In this document: in pieces, positions 44,111-53,057 of the stretch
How positions within the stretch are numbered: the first letter of the stretch is position 1
How the letters are laid out: each line of letters opens with the position of its first letter
Assembly: GCA_013368325.1 (NCBI GenBank)
Contig: JAACJK010000058.1
Location: 1,054,001 to 1,118,000, forward strand
DNA length: 64,000 bases
Origin: Ephemerocybe angulata
Lineage: Eukaryota > Basidiomycota > Agaricomycetes > Agaricales > Psathyrellaceae
Reading direction: 5' to 3'
Program-made: the position numbers and the translations under genes
The notes under the pieces: model-generated
Database searches by the model: none
What the model was told of the DNA's origin: nothing
The model's input: only the letters and a program-made list of their open reading frames with translations

Positions 44111-44869
44111 AGATGAAGAAGATGGTAGAATGCAAGCCTGTGCTCTGGTGGGCGATTGACGGGGGTGCGGGGCGTGGGAACTGAAGGTCAATCACGAGCT
44201 CCCGGCAGCTCGGAAACAGATTGGTCCGGACCCCACAGGGGCCGATTGCTTGGACCTTCGCTTAGGCGCCTATTTCGGCCCTGCTATCTCGGTATCAGCA
44301 AAGTGACCGTGTATCGAGGAGCTCCGGAGAATACGCACATAGCAAGGATGGAGGGGACAGAAATTTGCGCATATATTGATGAGAAACACAACGCCTATCG
44401 CTGGACCTATCGAGATTCAGAAGGCCTTGTCCGAGATCAGCTCGACTATTCCGGAATGAAATGTGAAATCAGTTCCTCGCCTTTCCTCGTATCCTTTGTA
44501 AAAGAGTCTGCTCGCCTTTCCACGTATCCTTGAAAGAGTCTGTTGAGCTGCTCGCCTTTCCTCGTATCCTTGAAAGAGTCTGCCCGCCTTTCCTCGTATC
44601 CTTGGTAAAAGAGTCTGGGCGCCTTTGATACTCGACGCCAGTGAGCAGTATACGCAGCGCGATTCGAAGGATAGCCGGTTCTGCGAAATGGCGGGGGGGA
44701 AGGACGAAGGAGGTGGGGGAAAGGAAGAAAGAAAGTTGGGGGCTGGTCGGAGGGAAGGGTGTTTATATATCGAAAACCTTAGATTGGTTGTGTTTGGTGC
44801 CGATCATCTTGAGAGTGCTGAGGTCGGCCTTCGGGGTTCGGGACGGACGCGTCCATCGCAGCGACGCGT
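44111..44869. other. Region upstream of PEX13
   Basis: Holds the PEX13 promoter and a four-unit tandem repeat (44474-44610). No gene seen. Confidence 0.45.
44474..44610. repeat. Tandem repeat, four units of 33-40 bases
   Basis: Units share CTCGCCTTTCCTCGTATCCT and end GAAAGAGTCTG or AAAAGAGTCTG; they differ by small insertions (TTGTAAAA versus TTGAAA, plus a GAGCTG spacer in unit 2). It lies about 360-500 bases upstream of PEX13. Confidence 0.85.
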
Positions 44870-45675
44870 CGTTGATTAGTCACGTGGTGCCGAGGGGATA
44901 TCATTCTCCTCGGAGGCCAAGCGCTCGGTCGAGCATTCCTTTCGTTCATTGGCCCAGGATTGGTGTGGCCCGGCCAAGTGTATTGAACACGTTCGAACGC
45001 TTCAAAACGCTTACAATGATAAGGCCCAAGTTCGCAACGAACTCCAGGTTGACTCCAGGCGTGCGGGACAATCATTTGTAATGATACATCATATCTCTAC
45101 TCCGGAGGCTCAGGGCAGGTCAGAGATTGTGGCTCCACAAAACGAATGCTCGTCGCATTCACCCATGACGTTTGACAACGTTGGGCGTCAAGACGCGGCC
45201 CTTCTGACTCCTGAGCTGAGTTGACGCGAACATACATCATATAATGAATCCCATGCCTATAGAGAGATGAGGACCGGGTTATTCATGAAAGAAAACGGAA
45301 GAGTACGCACTAAAGCTCGGCAAAAGCGTGATCCGGAAGATGAGAGACGCGCTAGATCTGGAGTGGTAGAGAATAGTGAGTATGACGAGATGCGTGAAAA
45401 ATATAATCCCGATCTCCAAAGCGATGCCTTCTCGTTGACTAATAATCCCCCCTCCAACGAGTGATCCAAAGCTCCGTAGTCCAGCCGCCCGCGACATCTG
45501 GTGCTGCCGAAGTATTTTGAAGACGATGAGAGCGGTGCATATCGCATTCTGGTTAATTATGGCTGGAACACACATGCTGAGGAAGATGTTAATAGCAAGA
45601 GAGAGGCCTGGTAGTGCTTTGTAGAAAATCCAGAGCAAAGTAAGGATTCCCTTCGCTAAAGATGGAGCGGATGCC
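44870..45675 (-). pseudogene. Decayed copy of the seven-helix gene at 18214-19662 (3' half and 3' flank)
   Basis: From 45,675 downward the sequence parallels 19,015 onward of the intact gene, beginning at the intron acceptor (CCATCTTTAG). It includes LSLAINIFLSMCVPAIINQN, AICTALIVFKILRQHQMSRA, FGSLVGGGIISQ and ILTILYHSRSSASLIFRITL. The last exon has two extra bases (ATTCATTATATGATG versus ATTCATCATGATG), breaking the frame. The similarity continues past the stop into about 200 bases of 3' flank. The first five exons are absent; at the breakpoint it abuts the tail of a different frame (ELRDRYYSTRSIWQVTE). A truncated segmental duplicate, not functional. Confidence 0.8.
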
Positions 45676-45790
45676 GAAAGGCTCCTCAGCGTCTGCCTCC
45701 GTTTCGGTGACCTGCCATATGCTCCTTGTACTATAATAACGGTCCCTCAGTTCCCAAATGAACCGGAGGTAATTCGCATCTCTCACCTGT

Positions 45791-46114
45791 TTAGCCCCGA
45801 CCTTTCCCGAGAAATACTTGTCGCAGGGAAGGCACGTCAAACGTCCAGCCGCCTCTCGCCTCCAGCCGGTCTGCGACTTCGTCGAGGAGATCACGAGTGG
45901 CGATATCGGCGAGGATTTCTCGGCGGTCGAGGCTCCTCGTTGAACTAGTGAACTCGTCCAGATTGTCCCTCGCTGCAAATATGTACTGAGGGTAGGAATA
46001 AATAAGAGTTGTGACTTTGTATGCCAGTGATGCACCTACATCGTCGTGATACGCATTTGCGAGGGAGCACAGAGCCCCCAGAGCTGTGAGTAGGTTGAGG
46101 AAGGACACACGCAT
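45791..46114 (-). CDS. Small secreted protein, 107 aa, possibly truncated
   Basis: The ATG at 46114 gives a clean signal peptide (MRVSFLNLLTALGALCSLAN-A) and a mature part rich in acidic and Arg residues (RREILADIATRDLLDEVADR, LEARGG), a pattern seen in many small secreted mushroom proteins with a conserved RRE-L-D-I-TR-L-DEL-DRL stretch. The frame ends FLGKGRG. One base over, the same DNA reads LTCLPCDKYFSGKVGAKQ, a CxxC zinc-binding-like segment that continues to 45,700, so the real product may have a longer C-terminus reached by a short intron or before a frameshift. Function unknown. Confidence 0.55.
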   Translation of the reverse strand: MRVSFLNLLTALGALCSLANAYHDDVGASLAYKVTTLIYSYPQYIFAARDNLDEFTSSTRSLDRREILADIATRDLLDEVADRLEARGGWTFDVPSLRQVFLGKGRG

Positions 46115-46950
46115 GGCTTTGCCTTCGGTAAACGAGGGTGTGGAATAAGCAAAAGCTGAGGGGTTTGATATTGAGCACCGAAGGGATGTTTTTATTTCAG
46201 ACGGGAATAATCATCTCGTAAATTTTGGATCTTGACAATTGCTTGAGAACGAGTGGATAACTATGTATGTAGCAAGCCTGGGCTACGTGCGCTTAGGGTC
46301 CTTCGTTTCAGAGCAAATATATGACAGTCTTGGCATTCGATTACCATCTCTTACGATTCACACATCCGGCGACTTTGGATTCTCATTCTAACATTCAGAG
46401 TCACACATTTTGTGTCTCGAGACCGGCCCCTTTCCTGACAGAGTCTCCATTCACTCATTCGGGACTGTTTTTACCGGTTCTCTGCCATAATAAGGGCGAT
46501 TTGGCCGCAAATGTGGAGCGGAAAACGCTCGCCTATGCCTAAGTATCACCATGGTTATCCTTTAAGTGAACGGAGACATTTGACACCTACCTTCAGCATT
46601 CGGCATGTCTCCCGCATTGCTTTTCCTAGAGCAGACTACGTCGACCATTGGGGCTCGAACAGAGCAGGTGAAGGGATCGTGTCCACGCTACGCGTGAAAC
46701 ACGATCATTTTGTTTGATGCGTCGGCACCTCAGGCGAGGCGCCCATTCACATCCGTCGGCGTTCGTCAAATTCATCCGACGCTTATATAGCGAGTCTCTC
46801 CGTATTTCATTCCCCTTGTAACCCGACAGGTTTCGATTAATCATTAGCTTGTAAATCAACACTTTTCTGTTTAAATCTTTCGATTAATCCGGCCTGATTA
46901 ATCGCCCTGGGGCTGCTGCTACGGTGCAGCCGCGATGATGCGCTGCGTGT
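46115..46950. other. Intergenic region before the hAT transposase remnant
   Basis: No gene seen. Near 46,875-46,905 GATTAATC occurs twice within 20 bases, just before the transposase remnant. Confidence 0.4.
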
Positions 46951-47185
46951 CGATTAAAGTGAGCGGGTGTTCTCATCAAGCAAGGAGACCTGCACTCTCA
47001 AGCGAAGCAAGCTCGGGGAGGACACCATTGAGGCACTTCACATCTTGAAATTCGCAACAAAACAGAGCCGCATATCCTTTATGGATCATGAGCTCGCGAA
47101 AACAGAAGACTCCGAAATCGAAGGTCCTCTCACCGAGTACGCACTCCACGATCTCTTGGCCCACAACAAAACCGAAGAAATGTGA
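46951..47185 (+). pseudogene. C-terminal remnant of a hAT transposase (dimerisation region)
   Basis: The frame reads SERVFSSSKETCTLKRSK, then IEALHILKFATKQSRISF, ending in an acidic tail (AHNKTEEM-stop at 47185). SxxxFSSSKxTxxxxRxxL followed by ExLxxLKF is the end of the hAT dimerisation domain. No other part of the transposase (zinc finger, DDE core) is found upstream, and I could not identify terminal repeats. It is a dead fragment. Confidence 0.75.
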
Positions 47186-47633
47186 TTTGTTGAACAATAC
47201 AGGGCTATCTTCGTTCTTTTGGTAATCACACTCTTTAGCTACGCACTATATGTACATTTGAAAGCCATTTAATTTTCTAGCTATCCTCGAAGGCCTCCGA
47301 AAGTGCTGTCACCGGACTCACCGCCCTCCTAGTGCCACCGGGGCAACGTCCCAAAATGGGTATGGCAAATGATATGCCGGCGCGCCGTGAAAAGTTCATC
47401 ACAGTTCAGTTCGTCGAACTGAAGTTCAGTTCGACGGCAACACTAGGGAACAGTCCTCGCGAAATGAATAGGGAAAAGAGCCCTGGAATATTTGGTACCA
47501 TGCACTCGGGAGTAGTAATCAGAGGGACATTTGTGGCGGGGTTAGTGTATAACGATTCAAGTTCTGCCCTGTAATTGGCTACTACGATAGACCGCCGCCC
47601 GACCTAACATTTGGTGAGGTTCGGACATTTATC
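47186..47633. other. Spacer between the hAT remnant and tRNA-Arg
   Basis: No gene. A small inverted repeat, TTCAGTTCGTCGAACTGAA, is visible near 47,404-47,422. Confidence 0.4.
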
Positions 47634-47705
47634 GGCCGTCTGGCGAAATGGCATCGCGTCTGACTACGAATCAGGAGATTGTAGGTTCGACCCCTACGTC
47701 GGTCA
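47634..47705 (+). tRNA. tRNA-Arg (anticodon ACG), no intron
   Basis: A 72-nt cloverleaf: acceptor GGCCGTC paired with GTCGGTC (one U-U mismatch and one G-U), A box TGGCGAAATGGC, anticodon arm TCTGA-CTACGAA-TCAGG with ACG at 34-36, T arm GTAGG-TTCGACC-CCTAC, discriminator A. A T run (CTTTTCC) follows. A34 would be edited to inosine to read CGU, CGC and CGA. Confidence 0.9.
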
Positions 47706-50107
47706 TAACTTTTCCCCGTATTTTTGGTTCCACTTCTAAGAGGCTTTCAGGATTCACTGTCGGGTCTGAAGTCGACAACAAGGACAAGAAGATTTTTTGG
47801 AGGGCCACAATATGTAATAATGCAGAGATATACTCTACGAAAAACAAGACTCAGGTCCATGCGCACTGTTTGTAAATCCTCGGAGCAAACAGATGTATAC
47901 AGCGTGATTCTTTGTTCGATTTTCTTTTGGTCTTTTCATCCCTGCCCTCCATGTCTGACAGCACTGAAGGACATCGTCCCCGGGCTAAAAGCCCAGCGAC
48001 AGAGAATGTGAGATTCCTCTACCCTCATTAGCTTAGGTAGCACTGACAAGCCGACCCAGCTGCTACGAAAAGTAGAACAAGGCTCGGTTCCCCACATCTC
48101 TCGTCTTGCGACCTTCTTCTGGCCCGAAGACACAGACGACGGAGCTCTGGCCCTGGGGATCATATTTAGGCTACTTGATGGTGAGGTCACCCCAACCAGG
48201 AGTCGTCTTGGTCACCCTGCCCCAGGGTCAAGCGAGATGAAGGAGAGGCTGAAACGGATATCCCACTCAATGAACGTTGTCCTGACGGCGTTTAATCACG
48301 TCAAGAAAATCCCTGCAAGTAAGGACCGATTTGCGCAGATAGTGGAAGGCAATATCCCAGTGCTTGTCCGGTGGCTCGCATTTCTTGTTCGGGAGTCATC
48401 CTGGGTGTACTCGGGTCAGGAGAATGCCGAGTCAGAGGGCGTACTCGTCGCCACCGATGCAATCCTGGGTATCTACGGGGAACAGACACACACATACACC
48501 CTGATTGAAGCGTTCGAGGCACACAAGGATAGTATTCAACTTGTGCTCTCGTTATACACATGGACGGCACTCGATGGAACCACGCTACCGAACCTTCTCC
48601 AGGGAAGCTGTCCCATCTCGGCGATCCTCTTACCCCTTTGCCGCCGTGACCCGCCACGAGAACATCTCCGATCGGTGTTCATGGATTGTACCCCTGGGCG
48701 TCGACGTCTCTGAATCGGCCTATGCACGTCTAGAAGGGGCTGTATCTCGTGCGTGTAATGGAGGGTCTGGCAAATGGCCCGCTATCGCGCACCAAGCACT
48801 CGCCACCATCAGAATGGTCCAAGGATTTTGCGATATCCCAAGCTTTGCGAGGGAGTATATCAAGACGAAGTTTGCGGCACGAGCGCTGAGCGTCGCAAAA
48901 ACCATTCCCGAACTACGTCTACCTCGCGATATAAATCCGGAGTCCGATTCGCCCTTTCCAGTCGGGGTCTCCATCCAATTCTTCCCGAACGATCCAGGGC
49001 TAACTACCCCATACCTGCTACACCACGTTACGGAGGACCTCGTGTCCGTCGGTCTGTTGGAGCTATTCGTCGACCACCTCCTTTCTCAAGACGAGGGCAC
49101 TCCGCACCCGTGGTACTACTGGAGCGACACAGGACACCCTCTGCAGATCCTAACTAGCCTCACTGTCCACAGACCCATTCGCAGAGCCGTTGTAGATGCT
49201 ATCGCTGCCCTTCCGAGGTCTAAATTGAACTTGTTGGAGGACGGCTGGCGTTCAACACACTGGCTTCCTTTTCGAAACGATGTTCGCTTGTACGACAGCG
49301 TCTGGGAGCGCCAGCTTTCTCCACGGCACAGAATTGAGCTCTGTGACAATCTCAATGTGCGCATATACCCACCTTGTTGTATAGAAACACTTTACTAATC
49401 TTTTTTCCCCTCTACAACCATTTTTCTCGACAGCATAAAGATCGCAGGATAAACGAAGGCGGACGTGATACCATACATGAACCGAAAGAATGTTTGCATT
49501 GCCGGACTGCTGTTTATTGCAGCAGAGAGTGTCAAAGGGAGGATTGGGAGAAGTACCACAAGGACGAGTGCTCTCGACAGCGTGTATACCGAATGGGTCT
49601 GTCATTCCAGCACTCGTCTTCACCAATGACCATAACTGATATCATCCTACCCGTACCCCAGATCGCGAACAAGAATCGGCGTGGGTGTCGCACCGCGGTC
49701 GTGCATTCTTCCTGGGTCTCTTGGCGCAATTCTTGTGCAACTACGAATCCGGAGTTAGCATCGAAACGGTTGCAGGACGTCCAGAAGGACACGATAAGCT
49801 CGTATTCCAGCATCCACCTGGTTGGGTACTTTGCGAGCGCCATCTCGGCCCCATGACGGACAAGATCGTACAATTTAACACTCTCGCCAGTCCGCCGTCA
49901 GCAACTCCTACACCAGTGGAGACCTTCCTCGCCCTCTCGCACGACGGAGTTCCCACATACCAGGACCCACGATACGTGGCGATGTTTGAAGAGTTTGGGC
50001 GAAGTCGAGTTGGTGGGTCGGGCGGTGGCATCCGCCTGGCTTCGTGTTCTGCCATTTCTGGGATCTATAGGATATATGTCACTGGGAGGTTCTTGGTGGC
50101 AAAGGAT

Positions 50108-50485
50108 TATCAAACTGTTAAGTTTGGATAAGTTCTGACCACGTCTGTGAGTGGGAAGAGTTCGATTAGGCTTGTAATAACTATACGATATACATGATAC
50201 GCACCTGTGAGTGGGAAGAGTTCGATGGGGACTCAACCACTCACAGTGTGGACTATATACTGTATGAGAACAATGATCGATCTATTTACGGAACAATAGA
50301 GTCAGAGAACAATGATCGATCTATCTATAGAACAATAAAGTGACAACCATCAATAGAAGGATAGATGGAATGATTGATAGAATAGAATGATGAAAGAATG
50401 ACAGATAGAATGATGAAATGAAAGAAGCGTCGAAAAGCTATGTATCAAATGATGATGAAGGTAACATGAGCATTGCCTTCTAACA
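50108..50485 (-). repeat. 3' LTR of the Copia element
   Basis: 378 bases, in coding orientation TGTTAGAAGG...GTTTGATA. It contains two internal direct repeats: GTGAGTGGGAAGAGTTCGAT twice about 80 bases apart, and GAACAATGATCGATCTAT twice. It differs from the other LTR at ACCACTC/ACCGCTC and AAGCGTC/AAGCATC. Confidence 0.95.
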
Positions 50486-50513
50486 CACCCCCTTAATGCG
50501 ATGTCTCTGAATC

Positions 50514-53057
50514 CTATTTGAGTCCAAGCGCGAGTCGATGCTTCTGAATAGCGACTTTGGGAAGTGGTTTGGTGAAGATGTCGGCGATCATGTCACCAGT
50601 AGGGAGAAAATGAACAGTAATGTCGCCTCGCTTGATAGCGTCTCGGATCCAGTGCATCTTGATGTCGATGTGCTTCATGCGTCCATGGTTCTCTGGGTTC
50701 TTGAGAACTCTAAGAGCTGACTGGTTGTCGACCATGAGAGGTGAGGGTCCTTGTACGTTGTAGCCGAGTTCGCCCAATAGTGTCCTCATCCAGATGATAT
50801 CTCTGCCTGCACTCGAAGCGGCGACATATTCTGCCTCAGTAGATGAGTCAGCAACAATCGTCTGCTTCTTCGCGGACCAGCTAACTGCTCCAGAGCCTAT
50901 CTTGATGACAAAGCCAGAGGTTGAGCGCCGAGTGTCAAGGCACCCAGCATGGTCAGCATCGCTGTAGGCTTGGAAGAGCTCTGAGGACATCTCGCCTCCG
51001 TCGTTGCGATAAGTCAGCTTGAGATCCATGGTGCCCTTTAGATAGCGGAAGACGTGCTTAACCGCTTTCCAGTGGATGGGTCCAGGATTGGAGTTGTACT
51101 GAGCGAGCTTGGCGACGGCATATGCGATATCTGGTCGGGTTGCAACAGCAAGGTACATTAGGGCGCCAACCGCGTTCATGTATGGGACACCCTTCATGGT
51201 TTCAGTGTCGCCCGGAGCAGGAACATACTTCGTGAGTCGAGAGCCACTTCCTGGATCCATTGGGGTGGATACCGGGTAGCAGTCTTCCATGTTGAAGCGT
51301 TTGAGCATGTCGAGGATGTACTGGGTCTGGGATAGGCGAAGGATGCGATTGGGTTGGTCATATTCGACCTTGATGCCGAGGAGATAGGTGGTTGGGCCAA
51401 GGTCCTTCAGTTTGAAGACCTTACGGAGTGAGTCCTTCAGCCACTTGATCTTCTCCTGGCTTGGTGACATGATAGTGATGTCGTCGACGAAGACAGGAAG
51501 AGTGATCCGAATGTCGTCCTTCTCCCAACTGTAGATGCTCGGATCCGACTTGATTTGGATGAACCCTAGAGCTTCCAACTCCTTTGCCAGTACCTGGTAC
51601 CAAAGTCTGCCGCTCTGCTTTAGACCATAGAGGCCTTTATTCAGGCGACATACCCACACCTTTCCATCTGGGCCCTTAACCTCAAAACCAGGAGCCTGCT
51701 TCATGTAGACCTCGTAGTCGTCTTCGATCTTGCCATTGAGATAGGCGTTGTCGATGTCGATAGACTCGATGAAGTCACCGTTCATGGCAGCCTTGGCGAG
51801 GGCTGTGCGAAGGGAGGTAAGGCGAGCTGTTGGTGCCCAGGTTTGATCGTAGTCCTGTCCAGGGATCTGCGAGTACCCCTTTGCCACAAGTCGTGCCTTG
51901 TACCGATCGATGGTGCCATCTTCCTTGCGTTTGACGAGGAAGACCCAGCGCGAGCCGACTACCTTTCTCCCTTCCGGAAGCTCGACCAAGTCCCAGGTGC
52001 CATTCGCAATGAGAGCGTCAATCTCTGCTTGGGCAGCTGCGAGCCAGAATTCGCCATCCGGGCCATTGAAGGCTTGTTCGGGTGTCTGTGGTGAGTCATG
52101 AGGTCGTGTGGCTGCTCCAAATGCTGTCTGCACCGCCGCCTGCAACCTATCATATGCCATGTAGTAGGCCATAGATGTGCCCACGTCGTTACAAAAGACA
52201 TCAAGTGGGAGGTCGTACATGGTCCGAATTGAATCGAAGATGGGAGTAGCTCGTAGGGCTTGTTCCATATCAACATCATCATCTCCTGCCTGAAAATCCT
52301 CGGCAACGAGTGGTGGTATCTCGGCCAAGTTTTCCTCCTGAATAGGTGGCGGATTGTTTCTGTTGTCACCCCCTCGATCTGCCACCACATCACCCCCTTG
52401 ACGTCGAGCGTGTGGTTGAGTGCCTCGTCGTTGCATTCCATGGAGCAGCTGGAAGTCTGTCAATGCTCTGGTGGAGGCACGAACAGGACGTGTGCTCTGC
52501 GACACCAAGGGAGGTGCACCGACAGGACGTGGAATGAACGAGGGCTGAGGAGGAGGATCGGGGAAAGCAGGAGCAGGGATAGGACCAATTTCAGGGGACG
52601 GAGGCGTGAAGGGAGATTCGGGTATGGCAAGTTTGGTTTGGGTTTGGCGTGTTGGACTAGGAGGAGTAGAGGGATGATACTCTGGTCGACGTGTCTGCTT
52701 TAGGCGCGGAGCCTTGTGCAGGTCGTTTGGGAGTGCGCACCGCTGGGTTCTCTCCATCGTCATCACTATCACTCTCATCGGAATCGTCATTGCGATGATT
52801 AGGAGGAGGTGGAGGGGATGGGAGAACGGCGGGTGGCTTGGCAGGTAGTGGCGTAGGATTATTAGCAGCGTCTGGCCATATGTCCCGAATGCCGACAGGT
52901 ACCTGAACCTGTGGATTGGCTTTGGTCGATAGTCCTGGGAAGGATTTCTCGTCGAAGATGATGTCGCATGATATGACGACTTTCTTCGTGCTTGGGTTGT
53001 AGCACTTCCAGCCCTTGTATCCTGGTTCAAAACCAATAAAGATACAGAGTTCTGCAT
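50514..53057 (-). CDS. Copia polyprotein, second frame: reverse transcriptase and RNase H
   Basis: This frame joins the polyprotein somewhere in the Pro-rich linker (about 52,660-52,800). RT motifs are intact: SRWVFLVKRKEDGTIDRYKA, ARLVAKGYSQIPGQDYDQTW, IDIDNAYLNGKI, LNKGLYGLKQSGRLWYQ, and the catalytic LPVFVDDITIMS (FVDD in place of YVDD). RNase H follows with YSDADHAGCLDTRRSTSGF and VADSSTEAEYVAAS, the Asp and Glu of its active site. It ends PKVAIQKHRLALGLK. The part of the frame upstream of about 52,800 overlaps the integrase frame and is not real coding. Confidence 0.93.
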   Translation of the reverse strand: MQNSVSLLVLNQDTRAGSATTQARRKSSYHATSSSTRNPSQDYRPKPIHRFRYLSAFGTYGQTLLIILRHYLPSHPPFSHPLHLLLIIAMTIPMRVIVMTMERTQRCALPNDLHKAPRLKQTRRPEYHPSTPPSPTRQTQTKLAIPESPFTPPSPEIGPIPAPAFPDPPPQPSFIPRPVGAPPLVSQSTRPVRASTRALTDFQLLHGMQRRGTQPHARRQGGDVVADRGGDNRNNPPPIQEENLAEIPPLVAEDFQAGDDDVDMEQALRATPIFDSIRTMYDLPLDVFCNDVGTSMAYYMAYDRLQAAVQTAFGAATRPHDSPQTPEQAFNGPDGEFWLAAAQAEIDALIANGTWDLVELPEGRKVVGSRWVFLVKRKEDGTIDRYKARLVAKGYSQIPGQDYDQTWAPTARLTSLRTALAKAAMNGDFIESIDIDNAYLNGKIEDDYEVYMKQAPGFEVKGPDGKVWVCRLNKGLYGLKQSGRLWYQVLAKELEALGFIQIKSDPSIYSWEKDDIRITLPVFVDDITIMSPSQEKIKWLKDSLRKVFKLKDLGPTTYLLGIKVEYDQPNRILRLSQTQYILDMLKRFNMEDCYPVSTPMDPGSGSRLTKYVPAPGDTETMKGVPYMNAVGALMYLAVATRPDIAYAVAKLAQYNSNPGPIHWKAVKHVFRYLKGTMDLKLTYRNDGGEMSSELFQAYSDADHAGCLDTRRSTSGFVIKIGSGAVSWSAKKQTIVADSSTEAEYVAASSAGRDIIWMRTLLGELGYNVQGPSPLMVDNQSALRVLKNPENHGRMKHIDIKMHWIRDAIKRGDITVHFLPTGDMIADIFTKPLPKVAIQKHRLALGLK

